A DNA stretch of 64,000 nucleotides. Source: Onthophagus taurus. Taxonomy: Eukaryota; Arthropoda; Insecta; Coleoptera; Scarabaeidae. The notes beneath the pieces were generated by a model. The model ran no database searches. It saw nothing but the letters and a program-made list of their open reading frames with translations, and was not told where the DNA came from. How positions within the stretch are numbered: position 1 is the stretch's first letter; each line of letters starts with the position of its first letter. Both the position numbers and the translations under genes were made by a program. The stretch spans positions 28,403,501-28,467,500 of the forward strand of contig NC_091966.1 of NCBI RefSeq assembly GCF_036711975.1. Reading direction: 5' to 3'. This document shows, one piece after another, positions 11,030-22,789 of the stretch.

Positions 11030-12822
11030 AATATAATAATAATAATAATAATAACTTTTTTATCCCAACAGAAATTTGTTTTCCAAAAAGAGAGATAATA
11101 TTATAAACAACATAATTAAGCCTATGAACGTACATTAATTGACATAATAAGAAGTAAATATATACAAACAAAAAGAAAAAGAAAGAAACCATATTCAATG
11201 AAAAATGAAAAATCAAATAACAACAATTTAACAAACTGCTAAGTTAAACATCGAAGAATGATACACATTCGGTCGTATTAGCAGCTCGCATTAATTTGTT
11301 GAATGGGGAGTTTAGTCCAATATTTGTGTGACCGCGATTGGTAGTAAAAACATTAAAGTCACGAGCACCAAACCTCGGAACTTTTATATTCAATTGCGGC
11401 AAAACACCCGATGCAACCACTACACCCGACATCACATCCCGAACAAATCTTGCTGACATACACTTCCTTCTGTCTTCAAGGCTCTGGAGTCCATAACGAT
11501 GTGAGAGATATGGATAGTTCAATTCCCCTCGAGGCGGATAATGACCAAAGTCCAGGAAATGCATGAATCTAACAAATTTACGTTGTACCCTCTCGATGGT
11601 GATGATGTACCTTAAATAAGATGGTAAGAACAATACAGCAATATTCAAGTTTGCTTTTTACGAGTGTAAAGTAGAGTTTTATTATTGTGTTTATATGAGC
11701 AAATTCCAAACTATTTCTCGTTATAAATCCAAGTGTTCTGAGGGCGTTCGTCGACGTCTTGTCAACATGTACATTGAAAGACAAACCAGTGTCGAACCAT
11801 ACACCGAGATCCCTCACCACAGAAATGCGCGATAGGCAGTCAGTCCCAAGTTCATAATCAAAATCGATGGTGTTACGTTTCTGGCTATATGTCATTACCT
11901 GACATTTGGAAGTATTCAGAATCAATCTATTAGTAGTACACCACGAATAGAGTTTATTTAAGTCCAACTGAAGTGAAATGCAATCCTGTTCACTACCAAT
12001 AGTAGTAAACAACTTCAGATCATCTGCGTACAATAGGGCATTCGTGCTAAAGCTCACAAAAATATTGAACAGTAGAGGGCCAAGTATGGATCCTTGAGGT
12101 ACGCCACTAGTAACGCTTATTTTTCTCAATTTAATACCAGCCAACTCGACGTATTGTCTTCGATTTGACACATAGGATGACAGAAGCCGTATAAGAGAAC
12201 AATCACACCCAAACTTCTCCAACTTTTCCGTCAACAAGAAGAGGTCTAAACAATCGAAGGCCCGTGAGAAATCCGTGTATATGACATCCACCTGTCCACG
12301 GCAATCTAGTGCCCTAGATACGTATTCGGTAAAACTCAACAGGTTAGTGGCTGTGGATCTACCTTTGCAGAAACCATGTTGATGTTCAGACATTCGTGCT
12401 TTGGTGTAGAATTCCATCTTGTATGCTACGATTTGTTCAAACAGCTACGCGAAGTTATTTATAATAGCTATTGGCCGATAGTTCATCACACAGCACCTAT
12501 CACCTTTTTTGAAAACAGGATAAATTCTGCTCAATTTCCAGGTTTCCGGAAATTCAGAGTTCCTTACAATTAGATTGAAAATATGTTGCAGTGGTCGCAG
12601 AAATGCAGGTGCACAGTCTTTAACTATAAATGCAGGAATGCCATCTGGCCCGGTTGTATTTTTTGCCTTAAATCTATTGAAGGATTCCACCATTTCGCCA
12701 TAGCTAATTTCAGAGATACCGAAAGAAACCCCAGTCATAACAGGATTGATATGGTGACTATTGGAGGCAGCGAATGAGGTACGACTATACATACTTTCGA
12801 AATGGTCAGCAAATAAATTCAC
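11030..12822 (-). mobile_element. LINE reverse transcriptase with microsatellite tail (pseudogene)
   Basis: The RT domain is read on the minus strand. It begins with the finger region (FKAKNTTGPDGIPAFIVKD) and continues with YRPIAIINN, DFSRAFDCLD, GVPQGSILGPLLFNIF and the catalytic YADDLKLF, then thumb and C-terminal sequence to the stop near 11244. Defects are an in-frame TAG at 12442-12444, a small deletion before YADD, and a frameshift near 11610-11650. No endonuclease lies upstream, so the copy is 5'-truncated, which is usual for LINEs. The 3' end at about 11037-11053 is an (ATT)n microsatellite instead of poly(A), as in some I- and CR1-like elements. The upstream end abuts an inverted copy of the 9905-10345 repeat. 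Confidence 0.85.
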
Positions 12823-12949
12823 TATAGTATGTAAATAGTTATGGTTTTACCGTTCCATTTCAGAACACTTGGCGAGTTCAAAATATATTCTTTTGTAATG
12901 TTAATACAGTGGAACAACATTTTTCAATTCAAGATGGCGTTTACGCCTC

Positions 12950-13045
12950 CTTACTTTAGCCATTAAATTTTTTACCGCAAGTTTCTACAAGGAGTAGTTT
13001 CCGAGATAGAGTACTTTGCACGCTTAATTGGCCACCCTATTACAT
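12950..13045 (-). repeat. Uninterrupted copy of the 9905-10345 repeat
   Basis: Read on the minus strand, this stretch carries 'taagcgtgcaaagtactcta', 'tctcggaaactactccttgt' and 'agaaacttgcggtaaa' in one continuous run, matching the two flanks of the foldback insertion at 9952-10285. It therefore works as an empty-site reference. The two copies are inverted relative to each other and bracket the LINE at 11.0-12.8 kb. Confidence 0.55.
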
Positions 13046-13800
13046 ATGTATGATGCAGAAATGTACTATTTAAAAAACGGCATGATTGGTAATATCTAGC
13101 AAAAGCAAATACATAACCAACCGGGACGTCCCTTAAGAGTCTAATCCCCACTACTGCATGTACTGCATACAGTTCTTACAGCTGGTATTTAAACGTGACC
13201 CTCCTGAATACGACGAATATTTGAATGTAAAGTATTTATGTTTCTTTAAGGACACAGTAGTTTTTCTGTCATCGACAAACTCGATGATATACTGCCATAG
13301 AAGGTACAGCTTCTATTCTATTTTAATCAAAACTTTGAAAATTCAAACGTGAGGCGGCTATATTATGCCAAACACTAAGAAGGAGTATGCATTTATAACA
13401 TAAATACTGAAGTAAACAACATTTTGGTTGTGAATTTCTCTGCACTATTACATTTTTGATTGTGATGTGCTCCGGAGAGATATATCTTTCCATCTTCAGT
13501 AAAATTTTTCTTTACATATAATGATGCACTAATTGTACAGATACAGAACCACTCACTAATGACAAGTCCTTCATAAATATTAACCTTTTGTTTAAACGCT
13601 TGTCCTTCATTGCCCATGCCCAGCAATATTTCAGTGTTACAGTGTTGTTGTTCTGCTAAATTATTTTAGGTGTTACTTTGTGGTGCATAAAGTATACTAG
13701 GCAAATTTTTTTTGTTAAATTTTGTAAAATTATGTATTTTTAGGGATCCTGTAATAGTCGAATATCAATAACAAGTTTGGAAACTATGGCGCAAACTAGT
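13046..13800. other. Spacer without recognisable gene
   Basis: A 77-codon minus-strand frame (13393-13626) and short plus-strand frames are present, but none resembles a known protein or has a convincing start and context. I see nothing assignable. Confidence 0.35.
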
Positions 13801-14940
13801 CGGAAGACCAAAAAAGGGATGTGAATATCCAGAATGAGACTAAAGAAGATGAAGAAACAAACGCGGAATATTTGTTAGTCAAAGATAAAAAAACCGAATG
13901 GAGTAAGAGTCCACTTACAAGTAGGTTTAGCAAAACCAGACAAAAAGATATTGTTTGGATACTTCCTGGCCCAACTTTTTATTCAAAGAATATTCCAGAT
14001 GTAAGTAGTGCGTTTGAAAAACTTTTCTCTGATAATATTATTGACGATATTATAGAATGTACCAACATAGAAATTGAGAGAATGCACACAAAATTTTCAA
14101 GACAACCAAAAACTAAATAACGGTTTTTATAGTATTATACTTCTGATAACTGAAGCTAGAGAACAGAATCACACGAATGTAACATGAATTTTATAGAGCT
14201 GTAGACAACCGATGGACCAAGATAAGATATATTTAGAGCTTGTATGGATTGTAACAAGTTTTTATTTTTGCTAGCCGCTATAAGATTTGATGATATGATT
14301 TCTATACCCTACAGGAAAAAAACTTAATTGCTATTCTGTTTATCACCGATCAGTTTGTACAAAATTATAAAAAAACATTGCTGACTTGGTATAAATATGA
14401 CGGTAGATGAAATATTAATAACATTTAGTGGAAAATGTAGCTTTATCCTGTATATCCCGAATAAGCTCGCCAAATATGGGATCAAAGACTTTTATATTAT
14501 GCGATTCTAGAACTTTCTCTGCATGATGAATCAGATGAAATCAAAAAAATAAAAAAGAACTTCCACTAGAATTTTTACTAAATAAAACAAGATAGGCTAA
14601 TTCTCCAATTTTTGAATACTAAACTGTTGCTACCATTGTGTCGTATGTGTCTAAGGAAAACATTGCAGTGGTGTTACTTTCTTCAATATATGATGATGGA
14701 CATATAGATACTGAAACTAAGAAACCCTCATTAACTTTGAACTATAATGCCAACAAAGATGGCATTGATATGGTTGATAAGATGTGAGCTACTTATTAGG
14801 TATCAAAAAGAACTAGGCGGTATCCTTTTGTAATATTCTTTCAATTAATAGACATATGTAGAATAAATAGCCAGATTTTATATAATGCAGCGCATGTTGA
14901 TGATCCTCAAAAATATATAAGAATCTTTTTAAAAATTTGT
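13800..14940 (+). pseudogene. piggyBac-type transposase remnant
   Basis: Several plus-strand frames add up to a degraded piggyBac transposase. The 13821-14120 frame has the acidic N-terminal region, the WSKSP segment and the SSAFEKLFSDNIIDDIIECT block found ahead of the catalytic domain. Around 14398-14500 a frame reads MTVDEILI, then SFILYIPNKLAKYGIKDFYI, matching the 'MxxDExxxxFxGR...YxPxKPxKYGIK' signature. At 14715-14860 NYNANKDGIDMVDKM and TRRYPFVIFFQLID match the later 'NxxKxGVDxxDQM' and 'RRWP' blocks. Stops and frameshifts separate these pieces, so it is inactive. Terminal repeats and TTAA target sites were not located. Confidence 0.75.
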
Positions 14941-15221
14941 AGTTTTGATTTTGAACTTATTATTATGATGAGTGACATCTATGGTTTAGTAGCAACACTT
15001 TATATTTGACATATATTCCGCCGCCGTTACCAAAACAGAAAATTATCGTGATGTCAATCAGCTGATTATTGAGTTTCTCGCCGTACCGGCTTTACTGCTT
15101 ACTCATTACGTCAAACGATTTTCTAGGCAAGTAGTCTTTTCACATCATTATTTATTTATCATACGATTTACATTTGTTTAAAAGATTTCCGCTTAAATTA
15201 ATAATACAAAATATCACTACA

Positions 15222-15420
15222 TTTAGATGTTATTTTATTTATTTATATTTAATACCAATTTGATTTCACCTTTAATTTTTTAAAGTCATTTTTAACTACA
15301 TACATACATACTTAATTTTGTAGTCAACAAAACTCTCGAGTCATTAAGATAGCATACTATCGAGTACGCGCAGTGACCAAGTCGATAATTTGATAATAAT
15401 CGTACTTCTAATATAAAGAA
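15222..15420 (+). promoter_or_regulatory. 5' flank shared by GPx genes 1 and 3
   Basis: The 200 bases before the first peroxidase ATG are strongly conserved before the third (22917-23100), including 'cgcgcagtgaccaagtcgat' about 50 bases from the start. The duplication therefore carried the presumed promoter and 5' UTR. 'tataaag' sits only about 10 bases before the ATG and is too close to act as a TATA box. No transcription-factor site is claimed. Confidence 0.45.
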
Positions 15421-16017
15421 ATGTTATTTTACGGCTTACAGTTTTTCAACTTTGCCACTGTAGCCCTACGGACGTTTTCAACGGAAGCTATTCAAAAAAT
15501 GGCAGATACCGTAACAAATCCACAAAATCCTAAAGAAGCAAAATCCATTTACGAGTTTAACGCATTGGACATTAACGGACAAGCAGTTTCGTTCGAAAAA
15601 TATCGCGGACACGTTTGTATTATCGTTAATGTTGCGTCTCAATGTGGATTCACCAAAAATAATTACGCAGAACTTGTCGAACTTGATGAATTATATGGCG
15701 AAAGCAAAGGCTTGAAAATATTGGGATTTCCATGCAATCAATTTGGGGGGCAAGAACCTGGCGATTCCGCCGAAATATGCAGCTTTGTTTCGAAGAAAAA
15801 CGTCAAATTTGATATGTATGGAAAGATTGATGTTAATGGGGGTAATACACATCCCTTATGGGTTTATTTAAAATATAAACAAGGTGGTACTTTGGGGGAT
15901 TTCATCAAGTGGAATTTTACCAAGTTTATTATTGACAAAAATGGGCAACCGGTTGAAAGACATGGACCAAGTACTAATCCAAAGGATTTGGTGAAATCAC
16001 TTGAGAAATATTGGTAG
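15421..16017 (+). CDS. PHGPx: Glutathione peroxidase 1 (Cys-type, GPx4/PHGPx family, mitochondrial-like)
   Basis: One uninterrupted frame of 198 codons. The fold is thioredoxin-like. The catalytic tetrad reads Cys75 (in NVASQCGF), Gln111 (in NQFGGQEPG), Trp164 and Asn165 (in KWNFTKF). Cys replaces the selenocysteine of vertebrate GPX4, as in most insects. Cys120 (in SAEIC) is the likely resolving Cys, so thioredoxin is the probable reductant. Such enzymes reduce phospholipid and other hydroperoxides. Residues 1-22 are hydrophobic and basic with RTFS near a plausible cleavage site, suggesting mitochondrial import. Initiation at Met27 would give a cytosolic form. The CDS has no intron. Gene 2 follows 0.7 kb downstream on the same strand and a near-copy lies at 23.1 kb. 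Confidence 0.95.
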   Translation: MLFYGLQFFNFATVALRTFSTEAIQKMADTVTNPQNPKEAKSIYEFNALDINGQAVSFEKYRGHVCIIVNVASQCGFTKNNYAELVELDELYGESKGLKILGFPCNQFGGQEPGDSAEICSFVSKKNVKFDMYGKIDVNGGNTHPLWVYLKYKQGGTLGDFIKWNFTKFIIDKNGQPVERHGPSTNPKDLVKSLEKYW

Positions 16018-16224
16018 AATTCCATTTATTATTGTATAAGCTCCATATATTTAAAAATCTTGTATTTTATTATTATATTTTTGCTGGGATGGATTTAGAT
16101 TTAGAATGAATATGTTTGGTTTATTATTTTTATATTTATAATGCATTTAAAATAAATATTATTTGGAAATGCTTTTGTATTATTTTCTTATTCATTTTAA
16201 CCTTTATTATACCTTTATTAAGGC

Positions 16225-16525
16225 ATATCTTCTTATTACGTCGTTTTCTTTTGAAGGTCGGCGATCCAATTAGCGGTGATGATTTTTAAGGTTGCAGTCC
16301 GAAATGTCTATAGCGACTAAACCAACGTCGCAGTTCTTTCAAAATGAGTTTTGGTGTCTTCCCACAAATCTTTTTCCCTTTATTGTGCCTTCAATGATTA
16401 AACGGAGAACATGATACCTTTCGCCTCTCATTATGTGCTTTATATATTGTGGTCAAGCATTGTTTCAATGGATATTTTCTCCATCTATGAGATTTTTAGG
16501 ATTCGACGGTATACATATATTTCGA
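16225..16525 (-). mobile_element. LINE 3' end remnant between GPx 1 and 2
   Basis: On the minus strand the frame HIMRGERYHVLRLIIEGTIK followed by GKRFVGR matches the conserved C-terminal tail of many insect LINE ORF2 proteins ('MRxxxxxLxxLIxxGKIxGKRxxGR'). Only this 3' end remains. It lies between two peroxidase genes and presumably inserted after their duplication. Confidence 0.6.
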
Positions 16526-16733
16526 ATGCATTTATTGTATTGTCCAATGATGGACTGAGCATAGACACCCAATATTACACAAGTTTAAAAACTGTTGCAG
16601 CATCATTCGTACACTATAAATAGCTACATTTCCTTCTAAATCTAAATCATTTTACATCTCTCACTAAACAAATTCTCTGCGACATATTCAGTTGATATTT
16701 GTAATTTATTTAACTCAAAAATATAAAACAACA

Positions 16734-17324
16734 ATGGGACTACAACGTTTTTTAGTTAAGTTAACGGGTGTAGTGTTTAGTGCTTATTCTTTTAGTACAG
16801 TAGCAGCAGCAAGTTCGTTAAATAATCCGAAAGATCCAACGAAGGCTAATTCGATTTACGATTTTCAAGCCTATGGTATTTCTGGTGAAGTGGTCTCGTT
16901 AAGTAAATACAAAGGTCATGTTTGTATTATCGTAAACGTCGCTTCCGAATGTGGCTTGACGAAAGACAACTACGCTCAATTGGTTGAGATTTACGATGAA
17001 TATTCGAAATTGAAAGGTCTAAAAATTCTGGCGTTTCCCTGTAATCAATTTGGAGGACAAGAACCTGGAGATGATGCTCAAGTTTGTACATTCGCGTCGA
17101 GGTACAACGTAAAATTTGATATGTTTTCGAAAATTGATGTTAATGGAGGAAATGCTCATCCACTTTGGGTTTATTTGAAACATAAACAAGGTGGAACTTT
17201 TGGCGATTTTATTAAATGGAATTTTACTAAGTTTATCATTGATAAAAATGGTCAACCCGTTGAAAGACATGATCCTACTACTAAACCTAAAGATTTAATT
17301 AAGTCATTAGAAAAATATTGGTAA
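16734..17324 (+). CDS. Glutathione peroxidase 2 (Cys-type, predicted secretory/ER form)
   Basis: A single 196-codon frame. I chose ATG 16734 (context acaacaATGGG); the frame is open upstream but has no other ATG. The tetrad is Cys73 (in NVASECGL), Gln109, Trp162 and Asn163, with resolving-type Cys118 (in DAQVC). The N-terminus differs from gene 1: a short basic start, a hydrophobic run (LTGVVFSAYSF) and an AAAS cleavage-like site near residue 26. That is typical of a signal peptide, so an ER or extracellular location is likely. The core is roughly three-quarters identical to gene 1 and ends in the same LEKYW. It also lacks introns. Gln to Glu immediately before the catalytic Cys is a difference from genes 1 and 3. 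Confidence 0.94.
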   Translation: MGLQRFLVKLTGVVFSAYSFSTVAAASSLNNPKDPTKANSIYDFQAYGISGEVVSLSKYKGHVCIIVNVASECGLTKDNYAQLVEIYDEYSKLKGLKILAFPCNQFGGQEPGDDAQVCTFASRYNVKFDMFSKIDVNGGNAHPLWVYLKHKQGGTFGDFIKWNFTKFIIDKNGQPVERHDPTTKPKDLIKSLEKYW

Positions 17325-17349
17325 TAATTATTAGTTTTATGATTTTTTA

Positions 17350-17722
17350 ATGTAATATTCACGCTTTTATAACGAAATAAAATGTTTTAAAAAATCTTAT
17401 TTTTTTCCTCTACTTTACTAAGTTGTTAAAAGATAAAATAGGTGAGTAAGTGCGAAGGTGTTCAAAAAGACATATCTGTCAATCGATACCTACTTATGTA
17501 GCCTTATTATATATCAATAATTCAATGAACGACGAAGGTAATGACAACCTTAGACACGTGTCCTTTTTCCCCGTAATTCATCCTACATTAAGAGTTTTAT
17601 TGTTCACTGAAATTATAAAAAGAAAATGGAGAAGAAATGCCATTTACTGTTATACATTTTTTATGTGTTTTGATGCCATAAATTCGAAGATGATTAATTA
17701 TCATTATAGATAGGTTTTAGAT
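17350..17722 (+). repeat. GPx2 downstream flank, duplicated after GPx3
   Basis: The sequence from 'taatgtaatattcacgcttt' to about 'gatataggttttagatat' reappears at about 23733-24108 after the third peroxidase, with scattered changes. It includes a shared AATAAA (around 17375) that probably serves as the polyadenylation signal for gene 2 and, in the copy, for gene 3. Similarity stops near 17722 and 24108. Confidence 0.65.
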
Positions 17723-17949
17723 ATATAACTAATAATAATTGTATATTTACACGATTAAGACATTAAGATACATTTCGCTCGAACCTAAAAATAATTTGGT
17801 GTTTACCCGATTAAGATACCGTAATATAATTCTTCAAATTAGTATAATTAGATTATCTAATCGTCAGTCTGGTTTAGATATTAAATGGATAGGTAGATTT
17901 AGTACGTAGATCGGGTCAGGCTCATTGTGAATGTTGCATAGGCTCCAAT

Positions 17950-18973
17950 CGCTCCTATCCTGAATACAATTTTCGTACGACTTTTTTATGAAGAAATTTA
18001 TGACTCTCTTCTCAAAATCAAACTCCAACAGCTACAATTACCGCTGCGAAAGCTATTACCGATTGTCTACCGACCTTCGATAGAGATGGAATACAACTAG
18101 AAATATTCATCAATAGATGCGAAAAATTTTATTTTATAACACATATGGGAAAACAGTTGATAATTTGTTAAACGACTACGTATTCCACGCTATGTGTTCT
18201 AAACTCAGAAATGAAGTATCAAGTTTTTTGATGTGCTGACCCGACATAACTACATGGTAGCAAATTAAAACTGTCTCTAAGAACATTACGCGATCGAATA
18301 GACAGGTAGACACTAACGCGTGAATTTCTCCAATTTACAAAATCAAGGAACGAAGACCTAATGGATTTTCTAGTAAGACTAAAAGTTGTGAAGTCCCGAG
18401 TGAATGTGAAGATCCAAAGAGCTTTATCGTTTAAGGCGGATCAAAAAGCGTTGTTTATGACTCAAAATGAATTAAACACACTCGACGTTCTATCCTCCAA
18501 CTGAGACGATAAGCTAACGATGCTATTAGACATGAAGGAAGTCAAAGCTCTAAGTCAAGCCACCGAGATAGTTCTTAGACATTACCACAATCACAGCAGA
18601 ATAGAAAACCGCACATAAATCTCAAAAATCACAACCCGTCAATAAATCAATTCCAGATGGTTTCCCAAATAAATAAACATCTAATTAGTTCTCCATATCT
18701 AGCACCTCCGCAAACAAACTATCTTTCTTATTATCCGTAAAACCTTTACCCAAACAACCAGTTTGAACCAACACAATATCATCATTTCAATCCTACCAAC
18801 CAAAATAGATTCCCGTCACAACCGACATCATTAAGATCAATTCCAACCCAACAACAAGCATTCCCTACGAACTTACAAGTATTTGGCAATCCAATGTCGT
18901 ACAAAAATATAAACGTATTCGCACCAAGAGAACCACAAAAACCAATCCCTCCGACAGAATCAATGGACACGAC
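17950..18973 (+). mobile_element. Ty3/gypsy gag remnant, left part of a split element
   Basis: A plus-strand frame broken by several stops shows a gypsy-type Gag: a region like LEIFINRCEKF, then FLQFTKSRNEDLMDFLVRLK and VKIQRALSFKADQKALF, followed by an Asn/Pro/Gln-rich tail (about 18620-18960). The element continues beyond the hAT insertion at 20889. LTRs were not found. The copy is degenerate. Confidence 0.65.
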
Positions 18974-20880
18974 TAAGAGATGGGTGAACTCGTTTTATCA
19001 AACCGGGTTAACTCGAGTTGAGGTTATTTCAAGTCAATTCAAGTGAGACTGTTACTAACTCGAGTTGGATCCTTTGTTGCTACCACCGGCTTCTTCTTCA
19101 CCTCTTGATGTTGAACCTCCAATAAAACAATTCAAGCAAACTTGTTTAACCGTACCGCCAAAAATGTTGAAGAAATCTGGAGATGATGCGTTGGTTCAAA
19201 TGATAGTTCAGGATTGCCAACCGTAATAAATTGTCGCAAATAAAGGTTTCCGGAAATACCCCAAAATATTAAATACCGATTATGAATTGCCTCAAGAAAA
19301 AAATTGACTCAGATGTTGGAAGAGAAGTATAATATTGAGTCTACAACTCATAAGGAAAAATTGCAGGACGTTGAACATATTGCTTTGACATCAGATATTT
19401 GGACGTCAGACAATAATAAAAGTTTCATTAGTGTGACCGCCAATTTAATACAAGAAACAAAATTGCAATCAATAGCTATTTCTACTTCAGAAATACAAAA
19501 TAATCATACAGCTGAAAATATAGCAAATGTTATTCAAGAAATATTGGACGAGTGGCAGATAAGTTGTAAAATAGTGACTGTAGTTACAGACAATGCAGCT
19601 TCAATGAAAAAATCAGTTAGCGAAACTATTTCTGTGTAGCCCACCCTCTTAATCTAGATGTGAACGAGTGTATAGAAAAAGATAGAATTAATTAAGGAGA
19701 TACCATCTCTAATAATAATCAGTTATTGCAAGTAATAAATAAATACCGAGCGATTGTTTCTCATTTTAAACATAGCACAAAATCTTCATATCGCCATGCA
19801 GAAGCAAATGAATTTGGATGAGATCAAATTAAAGCAAGATGTTCGCACTCGCTTGACCAGTACTTTTCGTATGCTCGAACGAAAAGCTCAAGGTTCCGCT
19901 TTCTGCTACTTTACTGACACTGTCACTATCACCTCCACCGAATCTGGATTCTGAAGAGTGGTTATTTGTTGAAGGTAACTGCAATTTTATCCGGAATAAA
20001 GTATCCATCGCCATCATCTGTTATACCTCTTGTATTCGGTCTATAAAATACCATTAATAGCAAAACTCCAATGCTACAGACTGGCAAGCACTTACAAAGA
20101 ACTCTTGTTGTTATAATAGAGACGCGACTTGGGGTTTATGAGGTTAATAGAACACCTGCAAAATCTCCTTTTCTTGATCCGCTGTTTAAAAAATCAGCAT
20201 TTAGTTTAGAGAGCAACGCAAACAATGCGCAAATGTGGATAATAATTGAACTAAACGACTACTTATCAACGGAAACCTTGAATTCAACCGAATAAACTTC
20301 TACATCTGCTGTTTTTGGCGCTGCTTCTACATTTACTATTGAAGATGATATTTGGGGTGTTATAGACCGAAAAATATCAGAAACCGTAGAGAAGTCCAAC
20401 TTCACTACAACTTGTTCAACAGGCACGGCGATAAAGCTATATATTGAATTACCATACAGAGGCAGAAAACAAGATCCCCTCCAATTCAGGAGTGAAAAAG
20501 GTATTTTATGTAATGATCGAAGACACCAACTAGCACCTAAAAAACTTAATCAAATATTGTTTCACACTACATTGTATTAAAAATTATTTTTGTAATTCAA
20601 CTTTGAATTAGTGTAGATTCGTTAAAATATATTCTTTTCTGAATTATAGTAATTTATTTATTGCCTACGGTACAATGTTAATAACAATGTCGGACACTAC
20701 CTAAAAAATACCACAACGTGAGTCAAAGAACACAATATTGACTTAGACATCCATCTATCTGCGCGGTTTGCGAATTTACAGATTTTAGATTTTTGCTACC
20801 AACTCGGTTTGACCTCTGTTTACGAAAATTTTAAACTCGGTTAACTCGGTTTGGCGAAAACCCGAGTTGGCCCATCGCTA
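18974..20880 (+). mobile_element. hAT transposon, 1.9 kb, inserted in the gypsy gag
   Basis: The ends are imperfect inverted repeats ('taagagatgggtgaactcg' left; 'tagcgatgggccaactcgg' as the reverse complement of the right end). The 8-bp sequence gacacgac lies directly outside both ends (18966-18973 and 20881-20888). This target duplication is the size hAT elements make. Inside are transposase remnants. The 19304-19639 frame has HIALTSDIWTSDNNKSF and VVTDNAASMKKSV, the hAT catalytic-core blocks. Around 20255-20480 come DYLSTETLNSTE and LPYRGRKQDPLQF, like the C-terminal dimerisation domain. Several frameshifts and stops show it is dead. Confidence 0.85.
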
Positions 20881-20888
20881 GACACGAC

Positions 20889-21849
20889 TTCTATTAATCG
20901 ATTCTTGAGATCGAATCAATTTCGACCACCAGTCAACAGGAACCCATTTTCGAAATGGGTTCCAGGGCCAATATTTCAACAACTACGATTATTCGGAATC
21001 CTATTATAACATGTACCAACGATTACAATATTTAGAAAATCCAACAACGTCGGAAGAAATCGTTCAATCTTCACATAATACCCAACAATCGGATTTTCGC
21101 GAGGATCACTTAGAAGAAAACCAACCATAGACCTCAACGATGTCAATCGAATTAATTCTTTACACTACATACAGTAAAAAACCTATCTATCTTGAGACTG
21201 TACATAGCCGAAAGACACTTCGCAAATACTATATACCGCAAATGTACACCCATATCAACTTGTGCAGGAAACAGAAAAAGCCAGTATAAAGCTAAAATCC
21301 CGCTACAACGAGAATTTAACATCACTGAGGAATACGAATTTGTGCATTTCACAAATACTTCGATGGTATTACCGGAACATGAGATTTAAAGAAGCTGAAC
21401 TTCATGTTGGACTTCACATCACCAAATTATATATCGAAAGAACAAGCACCCCCTTCGCAAACCGAAATGAATTTGATACGTAAAAGGTGGAAGTTCCACC
21501 AGAATCCTCAACCATCAAAGATATCAAAACGAACCTCCTCGAGGGAACAGAAATTACCTTAAAGGGTATAACAATAGATAAAGGTACTGGTCATATACTC
21601 GCCTGCATTACTAAAGTAAAAAATGGTGCAGTCGCTATTGAGATCCAAAACCATACCAACCAGAGTCAACTAATAACATTTTCTACAAACTTTATAAAAA
21701 ACTTCGTAACGGTAGTCAATAAAAACGAAATAGAATGTTACTACATAGAAAATTTCATGACCCACACACAAGTCATACCAACCAGCCACATCACTATAGA
21801 AGATTTGCGTACCGACCACCTAAATAAAGGGATTGTAACAGTCATGTGA
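20889..21849 (+). mobile_element. Ty3/gypsy gag tail and protease region, right part
   Basis: The host element resumes after the hAT. The open frame 21487-21849 (120 codons) resembles the segment between protease and reverse transcriptase in 17.6/297-type elements: a beta-rich region with AIEIQNHTNQSQLITFS and the sentinel LRTDHLN just before the reverse transcriptase would start. Upstream, EAELHVGLHI and a frameshifted Gag C-terminus are visible. The reverse transcriptase itself is missing because the element is cut at about 21849 against a BEL/Pao fragment. Confidence 0.65.
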
Positions 21850-22740
21850 AAGTCATGTACCGTCATTATTTCCCTTTGTGTTGTTTTGGTAATTGTCTTC
21901 ACAGTTGGCGTTTTCATTCCTTTGAATTCTTAGAACTAGAACTTCTTCAATTTCCTAGAACTTTTTTAATTGAGCGTCTTCTTCTACTCGGTTTATCATG
22001 CTTAAAATTTATCTTAGCTTGTTTCTCTTTCATTGTTCCTGATAAAATCCATCGAAACTTCGCCTTCTGTCCCAATAATCCATGTTCAATGAATCCCGTC
22101 TTGAATAATTTTTCCATATTCTTCTGCTCCGATGATAGCATCAATGGGACCAAGAATATTGTAGGTGGGATCAGCTAGGATTTTGTTATTCCAGTGTTCG
22201 TCTGAGGAAATTGGTACGCTTATAGGCCGAGATGAATCCATCAGTAGCTACATCATGAAGGATTGCTGTGGACTCCCGTGTGTAGAAATAGTCTTGATGG
22301 TATTACTCTGGATGGCGGAAGCTGAGCTAGAAGCTACTAACCACTCTGGATACACATCCTAGCGCACGTTAAATATCGATGGATGAAGGAGCGAATTAGA
22401 ATTTTTCCACCTAGAATTCAGAATCGACGCCCAATCGAAAATAAAGTCATTTTCTGTGATGGGCTTCGATTATTAAATTGGTAAAATTGGAATCCTTTGC
22501 CAAAATCATTGGGTGCTTCTCGTCCCAGTCAAGCGAAGTAAATTGAAGTCTTCTAGAAATTCCTATAGTTTCATTGTCATCGATGAAAGGAACTAGTCGA
22601 TACAAGGAACTCGTTTTTGGCACTGCTTTCTTTTCTGTCAAAATCTGGATCTCATGTGGAAAGTAACAGGCTTTCGATTTCCTCTGCGGTAAGGAACACT
22701 GAACCAAATGGTTTAATTTTTTTTTTAATTCGAACACACC
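21850..22740 (-). mobile_element. BEL/Pao pol fragment (RNase H to integrase zinc finger)
   Basis: The clearest part is the minus-strand frame 22447-22737. It contains LYRLVPFIDDNETIGISRRL, then KHPMILAKDSNFTNLIIEAH, the start of the BEL/Pao integrase with its HHCC zinc-finger helix ('L.PFLD..GLLRVGGRL...KHPIILP...H.T.LII..H'). The region at 21947-22360 contains shorter, frameshifted pieces consistent with the preceding RNase H part. No LTR is seen. Orientation is opposite to the gypsy piece. Confidence 0.6.
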
Positions 22741-22789
22741 ACGCCGTTATTCGAAATAATTGTTTCATTCACATTCGTGAATCAGTGGT

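Noticed and set aside
13393-13626. A 77-codon minus-strand frame as a gene
   Set aside because: No domain, no splice partners, and located between LINE and piggyBac debris.
15360-15395. Antioxidant-response element before the GPx genes ('gcgcagtgaccaag')
   Set aside because: It contains TGAC but not the required TGACnnnGC spacing on either strand. Conservation between genes 1 and 3 is explained by recent duplication.
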